In this document: one piece after another, positions 37,375-46,399 of the stretch
How positions within the stretch are numbered: position 1 is the stretch's first letter
How the letters are laid out: each line of letters begins with the position of its first letter
NCBI GenBank assembly: GCA_000508865.1
Contig: BAHP02000075.1
Location: 1 to 56,782 of the forward strand
Source: Clostridiales bacterium VE202-01
GTDB taxonomy: Bacteria; Bacillota_I; Bacilli_A; Erysipelotrichales; Coprobacillaceae
Length of the DNA: 56,782 nt
Direction: 5' to 3'
Made by a program: the position numbers and the translations under genes
The notes under the pieces: generated by a model
What the model saw: the letters and a program-made list of their open reading frames with translations, nothing else
Told to the model about the DNA's origin: nothing
The model's database searches: none

Positions 37375-37788
37375 ATGAAAAAATTGATTTTAGCATCACA
37401 TGGAGAACTTGCAAAAGGGATGAAAGATACAATGAAACTATTAGCTGGTATCGATGATGGCATATATGCCTTTTGCTTTCATGATGGTGATGATGTGAAA
37501 GATATATTTAATCAGGTTAATGCAATAGTAAATGAAGAAGATGAATTTGTTATTGTTACCGATTTGCCAGGAGGAAGTGTTAATACTGTATTGACACCAT
37601 TAGTTAAACATAAAAATGTACATTTGATATCAGGTATGAATACAGTTCTTGTATTAACGCTAGTATTAAATTTTGATGTCAACACAAGTAGTATCTTGGG
37701 AAATATTGAAGAGGGTAAAAAGTCATTGGTTTATATCAATGAAATGTTAAAAGAAAATAAAGAGGAAAGTGGGGATTTTTTTGATTAA
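37375..37788 (+). CDS. Mannose-family PTS component EIIA
   Basis: A 137-residue EIIA of the mannose/fructose/sorbose family. H9 in ILASHGELAKGMKDTMKLL is the phospho-acceptor from HPr, and VIVTDLPGGSVNTV is the conserved second motif. It is the first gene of a four-gene EIIA-B-C-D set. Its stop overlaps the start of EIIB by eight bases. Substrate specificity cannot be told from EIIA. Context between a GH36 alpha-galactosidase and glycogen genes suggests a galactoside or hexose. Confidence 0.92.
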   Translation: MKKLILASHGELAKGMKDTMKLLAGIDDGIYAFCFHDGDDVKDIFNQVNAIVNEEDEFVIVTDLPGGSVNTVLTPLVKHKNVHLISGMNTVLVLTLVLNFDVNTSSILGNIEEGKKSLVYINEMLKENKEESGDFFD

Positions 37789-38272
37789 ATTAATGAGAAT
37801 TGACGAACGTTTAATACATGGTCAAGTTGCAGTTGTTTGGAGTAAACATTTAGGAATTAACAGAATTGTTGTTGCTGATGATGAAGTTATTAAAAATGAA
37901 ATGCAAATGATGGCTTTAAAGATGGCTGTTCCTAATGGGGTGAAAGCAAGTATTATTTCAAGTGATAAGGCCATTGCATTATTAAATGATCCACGTGCAG
38001 AAAGCTTGAAAATTTTATTGATTGTAGGAAATCCTGAAACAGCATTAAAGATGATGAATAATGTAACAGGTATACCTGCGGTTAATGTAGGGAATTATGG
38101 AAGAATGTCACAGCTTAAAGAAAATAATGAGGAAAAAGAACAATTAGAGAAGAATTTATTTGTGACGTCTTCAGATAAAAAAGTATTTAATGATTTGATT
38201 GAATTTGGTATAGATGTCTATTATCAACCAGTACCAACTGATAAAGCAAAAGTGATAAAATCAATGATTTAA
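37781..38272 (+). CDS. Mannose-family PTS component EIIB
   Basis: A 163-residue EIIB. The N-terminal motif MRIDERLIHGQVAVVW holds the phospho-histidine, and VADDEVIKNEMQ and GNPETALKMM are family features. I choose TTG 37781, giving MIKLMRIDERL, because its spacing from GTGGGG is suitable and family members start like this. ATG 37793 is the alternative. It lies between EIIA and EIIC in a tightly packed operon and receives the phosphate for the incoming sugar. Confidence 0.92.
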   Translation: MIKLMRIDERLIHGQVAVVWSKHLGINRIVVADDEVIKNEMQMMALKMAVPNGVKASIISSDKAIALLNDPRAESLKILLIVGNPETALKMMNNVTGIPAVNVGNYGRMSQLKENNEEKEQLEKNLFVTSSDKKVFNDLIEFGIDVYYQPVPTDKAKVIKSMI

Positions 38273-38287
38273 TTGAGGAGGGAAATT

Positions 38288-39088
38288 ATGGTTATTGAAG
38301 CATTATTAATTGGATTACTCATGTTTTTAGGGATGTTAACAGATACAGGATTAGGGGATCCGATGATTAAAAGACCACTAGTTATGGGAACATTAACAGG
38401 GTTAGTATTAGGGGATTTACAAACAGGTATTATTACAGGGGCATCATTAGAAGTAATCTTTTTAGGAATTACTTCTATTGGTGGAGCATTACCTTCAGAT
38501 TCGTTTACAGGTTCTATTTTTGGAACAGCATTTGCTATCTTGTCTGGAGAGGGAATAGAAGTTGCTATGGCATTAGCTGTACCAATTAGTTTATTAGCTA
38601 CAACAATTACAACAGTTGTTAATATTGGATTTGCGGCTATGATGCCACAAGTTGATAAATATAATGAAGAAGGTAATCAAAAAGGTGTGACTGCTATTCA
38701 TTTGGCTTGTATGATTTTAAAACCATTAGCATTTGGTGTTGTTGGATTTTTAGGAATAATGTTAGGAGCTGAAGCTGTTTCAACATTTATTGATGCTATT
38801 CCTGATGTTATTATGAATGGTTTAACAGTAGCAGGACAAGCATTACCAGCATTAGGGATGGCAATGTTATTAAATATGTTATGGGATAAACAAATTGCTG
38901 TATTCCTTGTTTTAGGATTTGTGCTATATGCATACTTAGAATTACCTCTTATTGCTATTTGTTTGGTAGGTTTGGTAATTGCAATATATACAAGTTATAA
39001 AGATATGCAATTAAATAATTTAATGAAAAATCATAGCACATCTATGGCTGTAGATAATACTGATGAGGAGGATTTCTTTAATGATTAA
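38288..39088 (+). CDS. Mannose-family PTS component EIIC
   Basis: A 266-residue membrane protein of the sorbose/mannose EIIC family. It has GDPMIKRPLVMGTLTGLVLGDLQTG and GASLEVIFLGITSIGGALPSD near the N-terminus and six or more hydrophobic segments. Start ATG 38288 follows GAGGAGG and fits family lengths; the longer frame begins within the intergenic gap. With EIID it forms the translocation channel. Its 3' end overlaps the EIID start by eight bases. Confidence 0.92.
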   Translation: MVIEALLIGLLMFLGMLTDTGLGDPMIKRPLVMGTLTGLVLGDLQTGIITGASLEVIFLGITSIGGALPSDSFTGSIFGTAFAILSGEGIEVAMALAVPISLLATTITTVVNIGFAAMMPQVDKYNEEGNQKGVTAIHLACMILKPLAFGVVGFLGIMLGAEAVSTFIDAIPDVIMNGLTVAGQALPALGMAMLLNMLWDKQIAVFLVLGFVLYAYLELPLIAICLVGLVIAIYTSYKDMQLNNLMKNHSTSMAVDNTDEEDFFND

Positions 39089-39905
39089 AGTAAAAGAGGG
39101 TTTATCTAAAGAAGATAAAAAAATGTTAAATAAAGTATTCTTAAGGTCATTTACAATTTTTGCAAGCTGGAATCAAGTAAGAGCAAGTGGTTTATCTTAT
39201 GAATATGCTATGCTTCCAGTTATCAATCGTTACTATAAAACAAAAGAAGAACGTACTGAAGCCATGAAACGCAGCGCAGGATATTTTAATATCAATTCAG
39301 CTTTATCAACTTTTCCATTAGGATTAGCAGCCAGTATGGAAAAAGAAAATAGTGAAACAGAAGATTTTGATACATATTCAATAAATGCTGTTAAAGCTAG
39401 TTTGATGGGTCCTTTATCTGGAATAGAAGATTCATTTTTTTGGGGAACTTTCCGTGTTATTGCTGCTGGTATAGGTATTTCTTTAGGACAACAAGGTTCT
39501 ATATTAGGTCCAATTATTTTCTTACTTCTTTATAATATTCCATTTATTTTAACTCGTTATTATGGAACATATTTAGGATTTACTTTAGGAAGTAAATATA
39601 TTAAAGAAGCATATGAAAATGGAATCATGGCTATTATTACAAAGGGTGTAGGTATATTAGGATTGATGATGGTTGGTGGAATGATCTGTCAAACAGTTGG
39701 TTTAAATACTATATTAAATTTCAATCTAGGTGGAATTGAGTATAAGTTACAAGAGATTCTAGATCAAATTTTAAAAGGTATGTTACCATTAGCAGCAACA
39801 TTTATTTGTTTTGGATTAATTAGAAAGAAAGTAAATCCGAATTTAATTTTAATAGGTATTATTGTAGTAAGTTTTGTTTTAAGTTTATTGGGCATTTGTG
39901 GATAA
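39081..39905 (+). CDS. Mannose-family PTS component EIID
   Basis: A 274-residue membrane component. It has FLRSFTIFASWNQVRASGLSYEYAMLP, FNINSALSTFPLGLAASMEKEN, MGPLSGIEDSFFWGTFRVI and a hydrophobic C-terminus, all characteristic of EIID of the mannose family. Start ATG 39081 is set by GAGGAGG at 39065-39071. It is the last gene of the EIIABCD operon, followed by a strong terminator at 39988. No dedicated phosphosugar isomerase or 6-phospho-hydrolase accompanies it. Confidence 0.93.
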   Translation: MIKVKEGLSKEDKKMLNKVFLRSFTIFASWNQVRASGLSYEYAMLPVINRYYKTKEERTEAMKRSAGYFNINSALSTFPLGLAASMEKENSETEDFDTYSINAVKASLMGPLSGIEDSFFWGTFRVIAAGIGISLGQQGSILGPIIFLLLYNIPFILTRYYGTYLGFTLGSKYIKEAYENGIMAIITKGVGILGLMMVGGMICQTVGLNTILNFNLGGIEYKLQEILDQILKGMLPLAATFICFGLIRKKVNPNLILIGIIVVSFVLSLLGICG

Positions 39906-39987
39906 TAAATGCAAAAAATGTTTGGGTATTTTTTGCTATTAATTATATAAGATTTATAATATTGTCTAATGTTATAAATTATCTGTT

Positions 39988-40018
39988 AAAAAATCTGAGA
40001 TATTTTCTCAGATTTTTT
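39988..40018 (+). terminator. Terminator of the PTS operon
   Basis: AAAAATCTGAGA and TCTCAGATTTTT form a 12-bp stem with a TATTT loop, ending in a T run. Confidence 0.9.
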
Positions 40019-40170
40019 AATTATTTTAATTAAATATAAGGCAAATATTTTTATTTAATAATTAAGATAAGAAAAAATAATTTTAAAATCTCATTATGTT
40101 ATTAGAGAAATTTTAAAATTAATCCAAAAATCTTGTTATAGTGATATTGATTAAAATATTAAAAAAGAAT

Positions 40171-40200
40171 TTGAAATTTTTTTTCAAAATACTTTAAAAT
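40171..40200 (+). promoter_or_regulatory. Promoter of the DUF2798 gene
   Basis: TTGAAA (40171-40176), 18 bases, TAAAAT (40195-40200), giving a transcript start near 40207. The 40019-40170 stretch is plain AT-rich sequence. Confidence 0.5.
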
Positions 40201-40232
40201 ACTTTTAGTCGTGTAGCGAAATATATGCAAAG

Positions 40233-40272
40233 CGTAATTATAAGGTCACTTATATTACGCTTTTCTTTTTTG
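40233..40272 (+). promoter_or_regulatory. Leader hairpin with T-run, possible attenuator
   Basis: AAGCGTAAT-TATAAG pairs, with one extra T, with CTTATA-TTACGCTT around a GTCA loop and leads into TTTTCTTTTTT. It lies between the promoter and the coding start, so transcripts would end here unless something prevents it. No known riboswitch consensus or RAT is seen in the roughly 30 nt before it. Confidence 0.6.
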
Positions 40273-40315
40273 TTATATTAAAGCAAACGATAAATTATTT
40301 TTAGGAGGAAGAAAA

Positions 40316-40822
40316 ATGCCAAAAACTAAAAAACAAGGTATTATATTTGGAATCATTATGTCAATGACAATGGCATATGGAATGGAAGTTTACAACGTTG
40401 CAATTAAAGAAGGTCTTCATTTAACTAATGGCGGGTTCAGCAATATGACAAATAGTGTTTTTCTTGATGCATTTTTTGAAGCTGCTTATATGTGGATTTT
40501 TGTCTTTATATTCTCTAATTTATGGGGAAATAAAATAGGTCATGCATTAGCTGAAAAGATTATTAGACCTGAACAGGATAATCCTTTTTTTATTACTCTT
40601 ATTATTTCAGCCTGTACAGTTCTTATTATGTGTCCAACAATGAGTATGATAGCATCTATATTATTCAATGTAATTCTTGCTGGTAGTCCTATAACTCAGC
40701 TTCCAGCTATATGGGTAGGAACGCTTATCAAAAATTTCCCGATGGCACTTTTATGGAATTTATTTGCTGCTGGACCAATTACAAGACTGATATTTGGAAA
40801 ATTAGCACATAAAATTAATTAA
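40316..40822 (+). CDS. DUF2798 membrane protein
   Basis: A 168-residue protein with four hydrophobic helices in two DUF2798-like halves, beginning IIFGIIMSMTMAYGMEVYN and FFITLIISACTVLIMCPTMSM. Each half has an outer loop followed by a conserved W segment (MWIFVFIFSNLWGNKIGH; LIKNFPMALLWNLFAAGP). Function of the family is unknown. It has its own promoter, leader hairpin and terminator. AGGAGGAAG precedes the ATG. Confidence 0.85.
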   Translation: MPKTKKQGIIFGIIMSMTMAYGMEVYNVAIKEGLHLTNGGFSNMTNSVFLDAFFEAAYMWIFVFIFSNLWGNKIGHALAEKIIRPEQDNPFFITLIISACTVLIMCPTMSMIASILFNVILAGSPITQLPAIWVGTLIKNFPMALLWNLFAAGPITRLIFGKLAHKIN

Positions 40823-40879
40823 GTGAAGAAAATTATATTAGAAATATAAAAATATTTATTTAAAGAAATCATCAAAAAG

Positions 40880-40910
40880 GAATAAGATTAATTAATCTTA
40901 TTCTTTTTTT
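40880..40910 (+). terminator. Terminator after the DUF2798 gene
   Basis: AATAAGATTAA and its exact inverse TTAATCTTATT form a palindrome followed by CTTTTTTT. Confidence 0.85.
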
Positions 40911-41004
40911 GCTTTAGATCAAATATTGTAAAAGTTTAATTGTATTAAGAATTTTTGTTTATACAGCGTATTGAAAATAACAATGTGTTTAATCTAGAGT
41001 GGTG

Positions 41005-41018
41005 TGAAAGCGCTATCT
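41005..41018 (+). promoter_or_regulatory. cre-like site upstream of glgB
   Basis: TGAAAGCGCTATCT matches 13 of 14 positions of the catabolite-responsive element TGWNANCGNTNWCA. It lies about 31 bp upstream of the TATAAT at 41049-41054, a position that could allow activation or repression by CcpA. Confidence 0.6.
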
Positions 41019-41048
41019 TTTTTTAGTGGAATTATTTTTATAATATGT

Positions 41049-41054
41049 TATAAT
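41049..41054 (+). promoter_or_regulatory. -10 element of the glgBP operon
   Basis: TATAAT, with no good -35 at 17 bases. The coding start is 35 bases downstream of the hexamer, after AAGGGGGAG. Confidence 0.5.
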
Positions 41055-41089
41055 GTTTGTGTCTAAAATTAATAAAGGGGGAGTGACAC

Positions 41090-42965
41090 ATGCTCGATGA
41101 TTTTTTAATTCACGTATTTCATAAAGGAAATACTCTTGAGGCGTACAAACTTTTTGGTGCCCATTTTGAAACTAATAACCATAAAAAAGGTGTCCGCTTC
41201 ACCGTATATGCACCTAATGCACGCAGTGTACAAGTTGTAGGTGAGTTTAATGACTGGGATGGAAAAGATCATTATATGGAAAAATATAGTGATGGTGGTA
41301 TTTGGACTTTATTTATTCCTGGCATTAAAGAATATACATTATATAAGTATCGAATCGAAACACAGAATTTTGCGACTGTAGATCGTGCGGATCCATATGC
41401 TTTTTATAGTGAACTTAGACCTGGAACAGCGTCAAGTGTTTACAATATCGAAATTTCGATGGTCTGATAAAAGATGGATGAACAAGCGCACTAAGAATTT
41501 TGATAAACCAATGAATATTTATGAAGCAAATATTGGTTCATGGAAGATGAAAAAGGATTTTACAGATGAAGAAGATGGTGAATTCTATACTTATGAAGAA
41601 ATGATTGATTTATTAATACCATACTTAGTAGAAAATCATTATACTCATTTAGAGTTAATGCCATTAACTGAATTTCCTTTTGATGGATCATGGGGATATC
41701 AGGCAACAGGATATTTTAGTATTACTAGCCGTTATGGAAAGCCAAAAGGACTTATGGCTTTCATAAATGCTTGCCATAAAGCGGGTATTGGTGTTATTAT
41801 GGACTTTGTTCCAGCCCACTTTGTAAAAGATGGTCATGGATTATATAAGTTTGATGGTGGTTTTGTCTATGATTATCCTGATATCAATCGTCGATATACA
41901 GAATGGGATAGCGTTTATTTTGATGTTGGACGTGAAGAAGTTCGTAGTTTTTTAATGAGTAGCGTAGGTTTTTTAGCAGAATATTTTCATATCGATGGAA
42001 TTAGATTTGATGCAATTAGTAATTTGATTTATTGGAAAGGAAATAAAGAAGCTGGTATAAATGATGGCGCTCATGAGTTCATGAAGCGTATGAATAATCA
42101 TATGAAAGGTTATTATCCAGGCGTAATGTTAATTGCAGAAGATTCTAGTGATTTTCCTGGCGTTACAAAATCACCTGATATAGGTGGTCTAGGTTTTGAT
42201 TATAAATGGGATTTAGGCTGGATGAATGACACTTTGAAATATATGAAGCTAAATCCAGTTTATCGTAAATATGATCATAATTTATTAACTTTTTCAATGG
42301 CTTATTTTTATGGCGAAAACTTTATTTTACCATTCTCTCATGATGAAGTAGTTCATAGTAAGGGAACTATTATTGATAAAATATGGGGGAATAATGAACA
42401 AAAATTTGCGCAATTGAAAACATTATATACTTACATGATGATTCATCCTGGTAAAAAATTGAATTTCATGGGAAATGAATTAGGTGAGTATAAAGAATGG
42501 GATGAAAAGGTTTCTTTAGGATGGAATATCTTAACATATCCAATCCATGATTCATTCCATGAATTTATGATAAAATTAAATGAAGTATACAAAGACCATC
42601 TTTGTATGTATCAACAAGATTATGGTATGGATGGCTTTGAATGGCTTGTAGTTGATGATTCTAATCAAAGTGTTTTTGCGATTGAACGTAAAGATACAAA
42701 TGGTAATTCATTGATTGCAGTAATGAACTTTACAGAAAATAAACATACTGGATATATGATTCCAGTTAATAAGCCAGGAAGCTATAAAGAAATTTTAAAT
42801 AGTGATAGAGATATTTATACGGGCGGTAATTTTATAAATAAACGCGCTATTAGAGCTAAAAAGGGACAGGTTTTAAACAAAGACTATTATATACCAGTAA
42901 ATATTGCGCCTTTTGGCAGTATGATCTTTGAATACAAACCAATTAATAGTAAAACTGATAAATAA
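41090..42965 (+). pseudogene. glgB: 1,4-alpha-glucan branching enzyme, frameshifted
   Basis: About 626 residues, family GH13_9. CBM48 is at the N-terminus (VRFTVYAPNARSVQVVGEFNDW). After the break come PFDGSWGYQATGYF, GVIMDFVPAHF, the nucleophile motif IDGIRFDAISNL, acid/base LIAEDSSDFPG and PFSHDEVVHSKG. The break is at the A-run 41451-41453: two more As (or one fewer) give YNIEKFRWSDKRW, the usual linker. The enzyme makes alpha-1,6 branches in glycogen. glgP follows after 11 bases. The synthesis genes glgC and glgA are not in the window. Confidence 0.92.
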
Positions 42966-42976
42966 GGGGAAGTAAA

Positions 42977-45373
42977 ATGTTTAAGACAAAAGAAGAGTTT
43001 AAGTATGAGTTTTCAAAAAGAATTATTGAAACATATGGAAGAACAGTAGAAGAATCACATCTTACTGAAAAATTCTTAGTATTAGAATTAATGGTAAGAG
43101 ACTATGCCTCAGTAAATTGGGCAACTAGTAAAGCTTTAATTCGTAATAATTATCAAAAGCAAATGCATTATTTTTCTATGGAATTTTTAATGGGTCGTCT
43201 ATTAGTCAATAATATGATGAATCTTGGTATTTACGATATTGCAAAAGATGGACTTGCGGAATATGGAATCAATATCCATGATTTAGAGGAATTAGAATCT
43301 GATGCTGGACTAGGAAATGGTGGTTTAGGAAGATTAGCTGCCTGCTTTATGGATTCTCTTGCTTCACTTGCTTATCCTGGTCATGGACATACAATTCGTT
43401 ATGAATTTGGATTATTTAAACAAAAAATAGAAAACGGATATCAAATTGAATTGCCAGACCAATGGATGCAAACAGGATTTAATTGGGAAGTAAGAAAACC
43501 TAAGCATCGTGTTCCGGTAAAATTCTTTGGAAAAATTGTTTATAACGAAACTACTGGAAAATATGAACACGTGGATGCGGAAGAAGTTTATGCGGTTCCT
43601 TATGATGTACCAATTATTGGTAATGGAACTACAACAACTAATACTTTGAGATTATGGGAAGCAGAAGCTAGTGATAATATTCCTGCAAATCAAAACTTTA
43701 GACAATACATCCAAAATGTACGTGATATTTGTCAAATGCTTTATCCAGATGATTCAACACCAGCTGGGAAGATGTTGCGTTTAAAACAAGAATATTTTTT
43801 CACATGTGCAGGATTAAATTCAATTGTAAAAGCTCATTTAAGAGTTTATCCAAATATGAATAATTTCCATGAAAAAAATGTTATTCAATTGAATGATACT
43901 CATCCAGTACTTGCAATTCCAGAATTAATGAGAATTTTAATTGATGAAAAAGGTTATGAATGGGATGAAGCTTGGGATATTACAACTCAAACCTTTGCTT
44001 ATACAAATCATACTATTTTAGCTGAAGCTTTGGAAACATGGCCAATTGATTTAATGCAGTCATTATTACCACGTATTTACCAGATCATTGAAGAAATTCA
44101 TCGTCGTTTTATTGGTTATGTAAAGATGGTAAGTAATCGTGATGAAGAATTGTTGAATCGTGTTATGATTCTAAGAGATGGTACAGTATATATGGCTCGT
44201 CTTGCTATTGTGGGAAGTTTTAGTGTCAATGGGGTAGCTAAGTTACACTCTGATATTTTAGTTCAGCGTGAATTAAAAGATTTTGCAGTTTTATATCCAA
44301 ATAAATTTAATAATAAAACTAATGGTGTAACACATCGTCGCTGGCTAGCATATTGTAATCCAGAACTTGCTTCATTAATTAATGAATATATTGGTGATGA
44401 CTGGATCAAAGATCCTGATAAGTTAGAAAATTTAATGGATCATGTTGACGATACAGTTTTACAAGATCGTTTCTTAGAAGTAAAACGTGAAAGAAAACAA
44501 ATTTTAGCTGATTATATTTTAGAACATAACGGAATTAAAGTTGATGTTGATAGCATTTTTGATATTCAAGTAAAACGTCTTCATGCATATAAACGTCAAT
44601 TATTAAATGTACTACACATTATTGATTTATATTTTAGAATGAAAGATAATCCAGATTATCGAATTGAACCAAGAACATTCATTTTTGGAGCTAAAGCGGC
44701 AAGTGGATATTATTTTGCTAAAAAAGTAATTAAATTAATTAATAGTGTTGGTGAAATTGTAAATAATGATCCAGAAACAAATAAATATTTAAAAGTAGTT
44801 TTCTTGGAAAATTATGGGGTAACTTTAGCTGAAAAGATCATGCCAGCTGCTGATGTTTCTGAACAAATCTCTACGGCTGGTAAAGAGGCAAGTGGAACAG
44901 GTAATATGAAGTTCATGATGAACGGTGCTATTACGCTTGGTACTTTAGATGGTGCAAACGTAGAAATTTCACAACGTGTTGGTGATGAAAACTGCATTAT
45001 CTTTGGTATGAAGGATCATGAAGTCAAAGATCTACAAAATAGTGGTACTTATAATGCTTGGGATATTTATAATAATAATCCGCAATTAAAACGTGTTATT
45101 GATAGTTTGATGGATGGCACATTTATTGCAAACCGAGAAGAATTTAGAGTTATTTTCGAAGAATTAATGAACAAAAATGATGAATATTTCGTATTAGCTG
45201 ATTATGATGCATATTGCAATGCACAAGCAAAAGTAAGAGATCTATATCAAGATCGCTCTCACTGGGCAAAAATTTGTTTAATTAATATTGCTAAAAGTGG
45301 TTTCTTCTCTTCAGATCGTACTATTCAAGAATATGTTGATGATATCTGGCATTTAGATAAAGTGAAGTTTTAA
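42977..45373 (+). CDS. glgP: Glycogen/alpha-glucan phosphorylase
   Basis: A 798-residue GT35 phosphorylase. It shows HYFSMEFLMGRLL, the glucose-site region LGNGGLGRLAACFMDS, VQLNDTHP-like IQLNDTHPVLAIPELMR, and KEASGTGNMKFMMNGAITLGTLDGANVEI-type motif (ends cited), in which the Lys binds pyridoxal phosphate. It releases glucose-1-phosphate from glycogen, which the phosphohexomutase would convert to glucose-6-phosphate. It is the second gene of the glgBP operon and is intact. Confidence 0.97.
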   Translation: MFKTKEEFKYEFSKRIIETYGRTVEESHLTEKFLVLELMVRDYASVNWATSKALIRNNYQKQMHYFSMEFLMGRLLVNNMMNLGIYDIAKDGLAEYGINIHDLEELESDAGLGNGGLGRLAACFMDSLASLAYPGHGHTIRYEFGLFKQKIENGYQIELPDQWMQTGFNWEVRKPKHRVPVKFFGKIVYNETTGKYEHVDAEEVYAVPYDVPIIGNGTTTTNTLRLWEAEASDNIPANQNFRQYIQNVRDICQMLYPDDSTPAGKMLRLKQEYFFTCAGLNSIVKAHLRVYPNMNNFHEKNVIQLNDTHPVLAIPELMRILIDEKGYEWDEAWDITTQTFAYTNHTILAEALETWPIDLMQSLLPRIYQIIEEIHRRFIGYVKMVSNRDEELLNRVMILRDGTVYMARLAIVGSFSVNGVAKLHSDILVQRELKDFAVLYPNKFNNKTNGVTHRRWLAYCNPELASLINEYIGDDWIKDPDKLENLMDHVDDTVLQDRFLEVKRERKQILADYILEHNGIKVDVDSIFDIQVKRLHAYKRQLLNVLHIIDLYFRMKDNPDYRIEPRTFIFGAKAASGYYFAKKVIKLINSVGEIVNNDPETNKYLKVVFLENYGVTLAEKIMPAADVSEQISTAGKEASGTGNMKFMMNGAITLGTLDGANVEISQRVGDENCIIFGMKDHEVKDLQNSGTYNAWDIYNNNPQLKRVIDSLMDGTFIANREEFRVIFEELMNKNDEYFVLADYDAYCNAQAKVRDLYQDRSHWAKICLINIAKSGFFSSDRTIQEYVDDIWHLDKVKF

Positions 45374-45387
45374 AAATATAAAAATTT

Positions 45388-45420
45388 AAAAGAGCTGATT
45401 TATAAAATCAGTTCTTTTAT
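45388..45420 (+). terminator. Terminator of the glgBP operon
   Basis: AAAAGAGCTGATTT and AAATCAGTTCTTTT pair (one G-U) around a short loop and end in TTAT. Confidence 0.8.
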
Positions 45421-45555
45421 CATTATCATCAATATAAGTTTACCAGGCGTAATTTCTTTGCAAATTCCCAAAACTGTTGGGAGAGTAAGAGTTTAAGAGA
45501 TTTTTATATGAAATTATTAAAAATAGAATATAGCTGGTAAAAAAATAGAAAAGTG

Positions 45556-45583
45556 TTGATATATAAAGGTTTTGAGGTATAAT
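45556..45583 (+). promoter_or_regulatory. Probable promoter in the CRISPR leader
   Basis: TTGATA (45556-45561), 16 bases, TATAAT (45578-45583), placing transcription start near 45590, about 25 bases before the first repeat. The array would thus be transcribed in the + direction. Confidence 0.6.
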
Positions 45584-45613
45584 AGAACATGTAAAGTGGC
45601 TTATTTACTAGGG

Positions 45614-46104
45614 GTTTAATAACAACATAAGATGTATTGAAACAATTTTGTTAGAATTTTTATTTTTTCATTTTTATAAAGTTTAATAACAACATAAGAT
45701 GTATTGAAACTAGAAATAACTATGATATGCTTGCAGGGTTCAAAGGTGTTTAATAACAACATAAGATGTATTGAAACTACTGTTCTAATACATAGTAATT
45801 TTTATAGACCAAGTTTAATAACAACATAAGATGTATTGAAACGATGGATTATTAACGTTTTTCTCGATAGAATTCACGTTTAATAACAACATAAGATGTA
45901 TTGAAACCCGGGATTTGAACTTAATAAAGAGCATACATCAGTAGTTTAATAACAACATAAGATGTATTGAAACTCAATTATAACAATACCTCCGTTCCAT
46001 GTTGCTAAGTTTAATAACAACATAAGATGTATTGAAACTTTTGAATATCATATAAATAATATTTTTCCATTCTAGTTTAATAACAACATAAGATATATAA
46101 GAAT
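45614..46104 (+). CRISPR. CRISPR array, eight 30-nt repeats and seven spacers, no adjacent cas genes
   Basis: Seven identical 30-nt repeats start at 45614, 45681, 45748, 45813, 45878, 45944 and 46009. The repeat begins GTTTAATAACAAC and ends ATTGAAAC. An eighth at 46075 keeps the first 20 bases and then diverges, marking the leader-distal end. Spacers are 37, 37, 35, 35, 36, 35 and 36 nt and all differ. The ATTGAAAC 3' end is the 8-nt crRNA handle typical of type I-B and type III systems. No cas gene lies within the window on either side, so Cas proteins must act in trans or be lost. Confidence 0.97.
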
Positions 46105-46399
46105 TTAATTAGTTTTATAAAAAATATAATATGCTTGTGAAGCCTTGTTTAGGGGCGTTTTATTTTTTATTATTGATAAATATTTTTTGAACTCAAAAGA
46201 TGTAAATAGATTCTTTATTTTAATTTTTGTTTTTAATAAAGAAAAAACTTATACTTTTTGGTTATTTAGTTTAAGATATAAATAATAAGTATAATTTGAC
46301 CTGAAAAATTGTATAATAAAAGGAAAGATAAGTAACGTTTATTGCATTGCCTTAGTTAAAAATATAAGATATAATGAGGTAGAAAAATGGGGTGAAATT

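Noticed and set aside
45908-45943. CRISPR spacer 5 contains CCGGGATTTGAAC, like the complement of a tRNA T-arm
   Set aside because: The adjoining bases do not supply the pairing partner of a T-stem, so it is not a tRNA piece on this evidence; the match is short.
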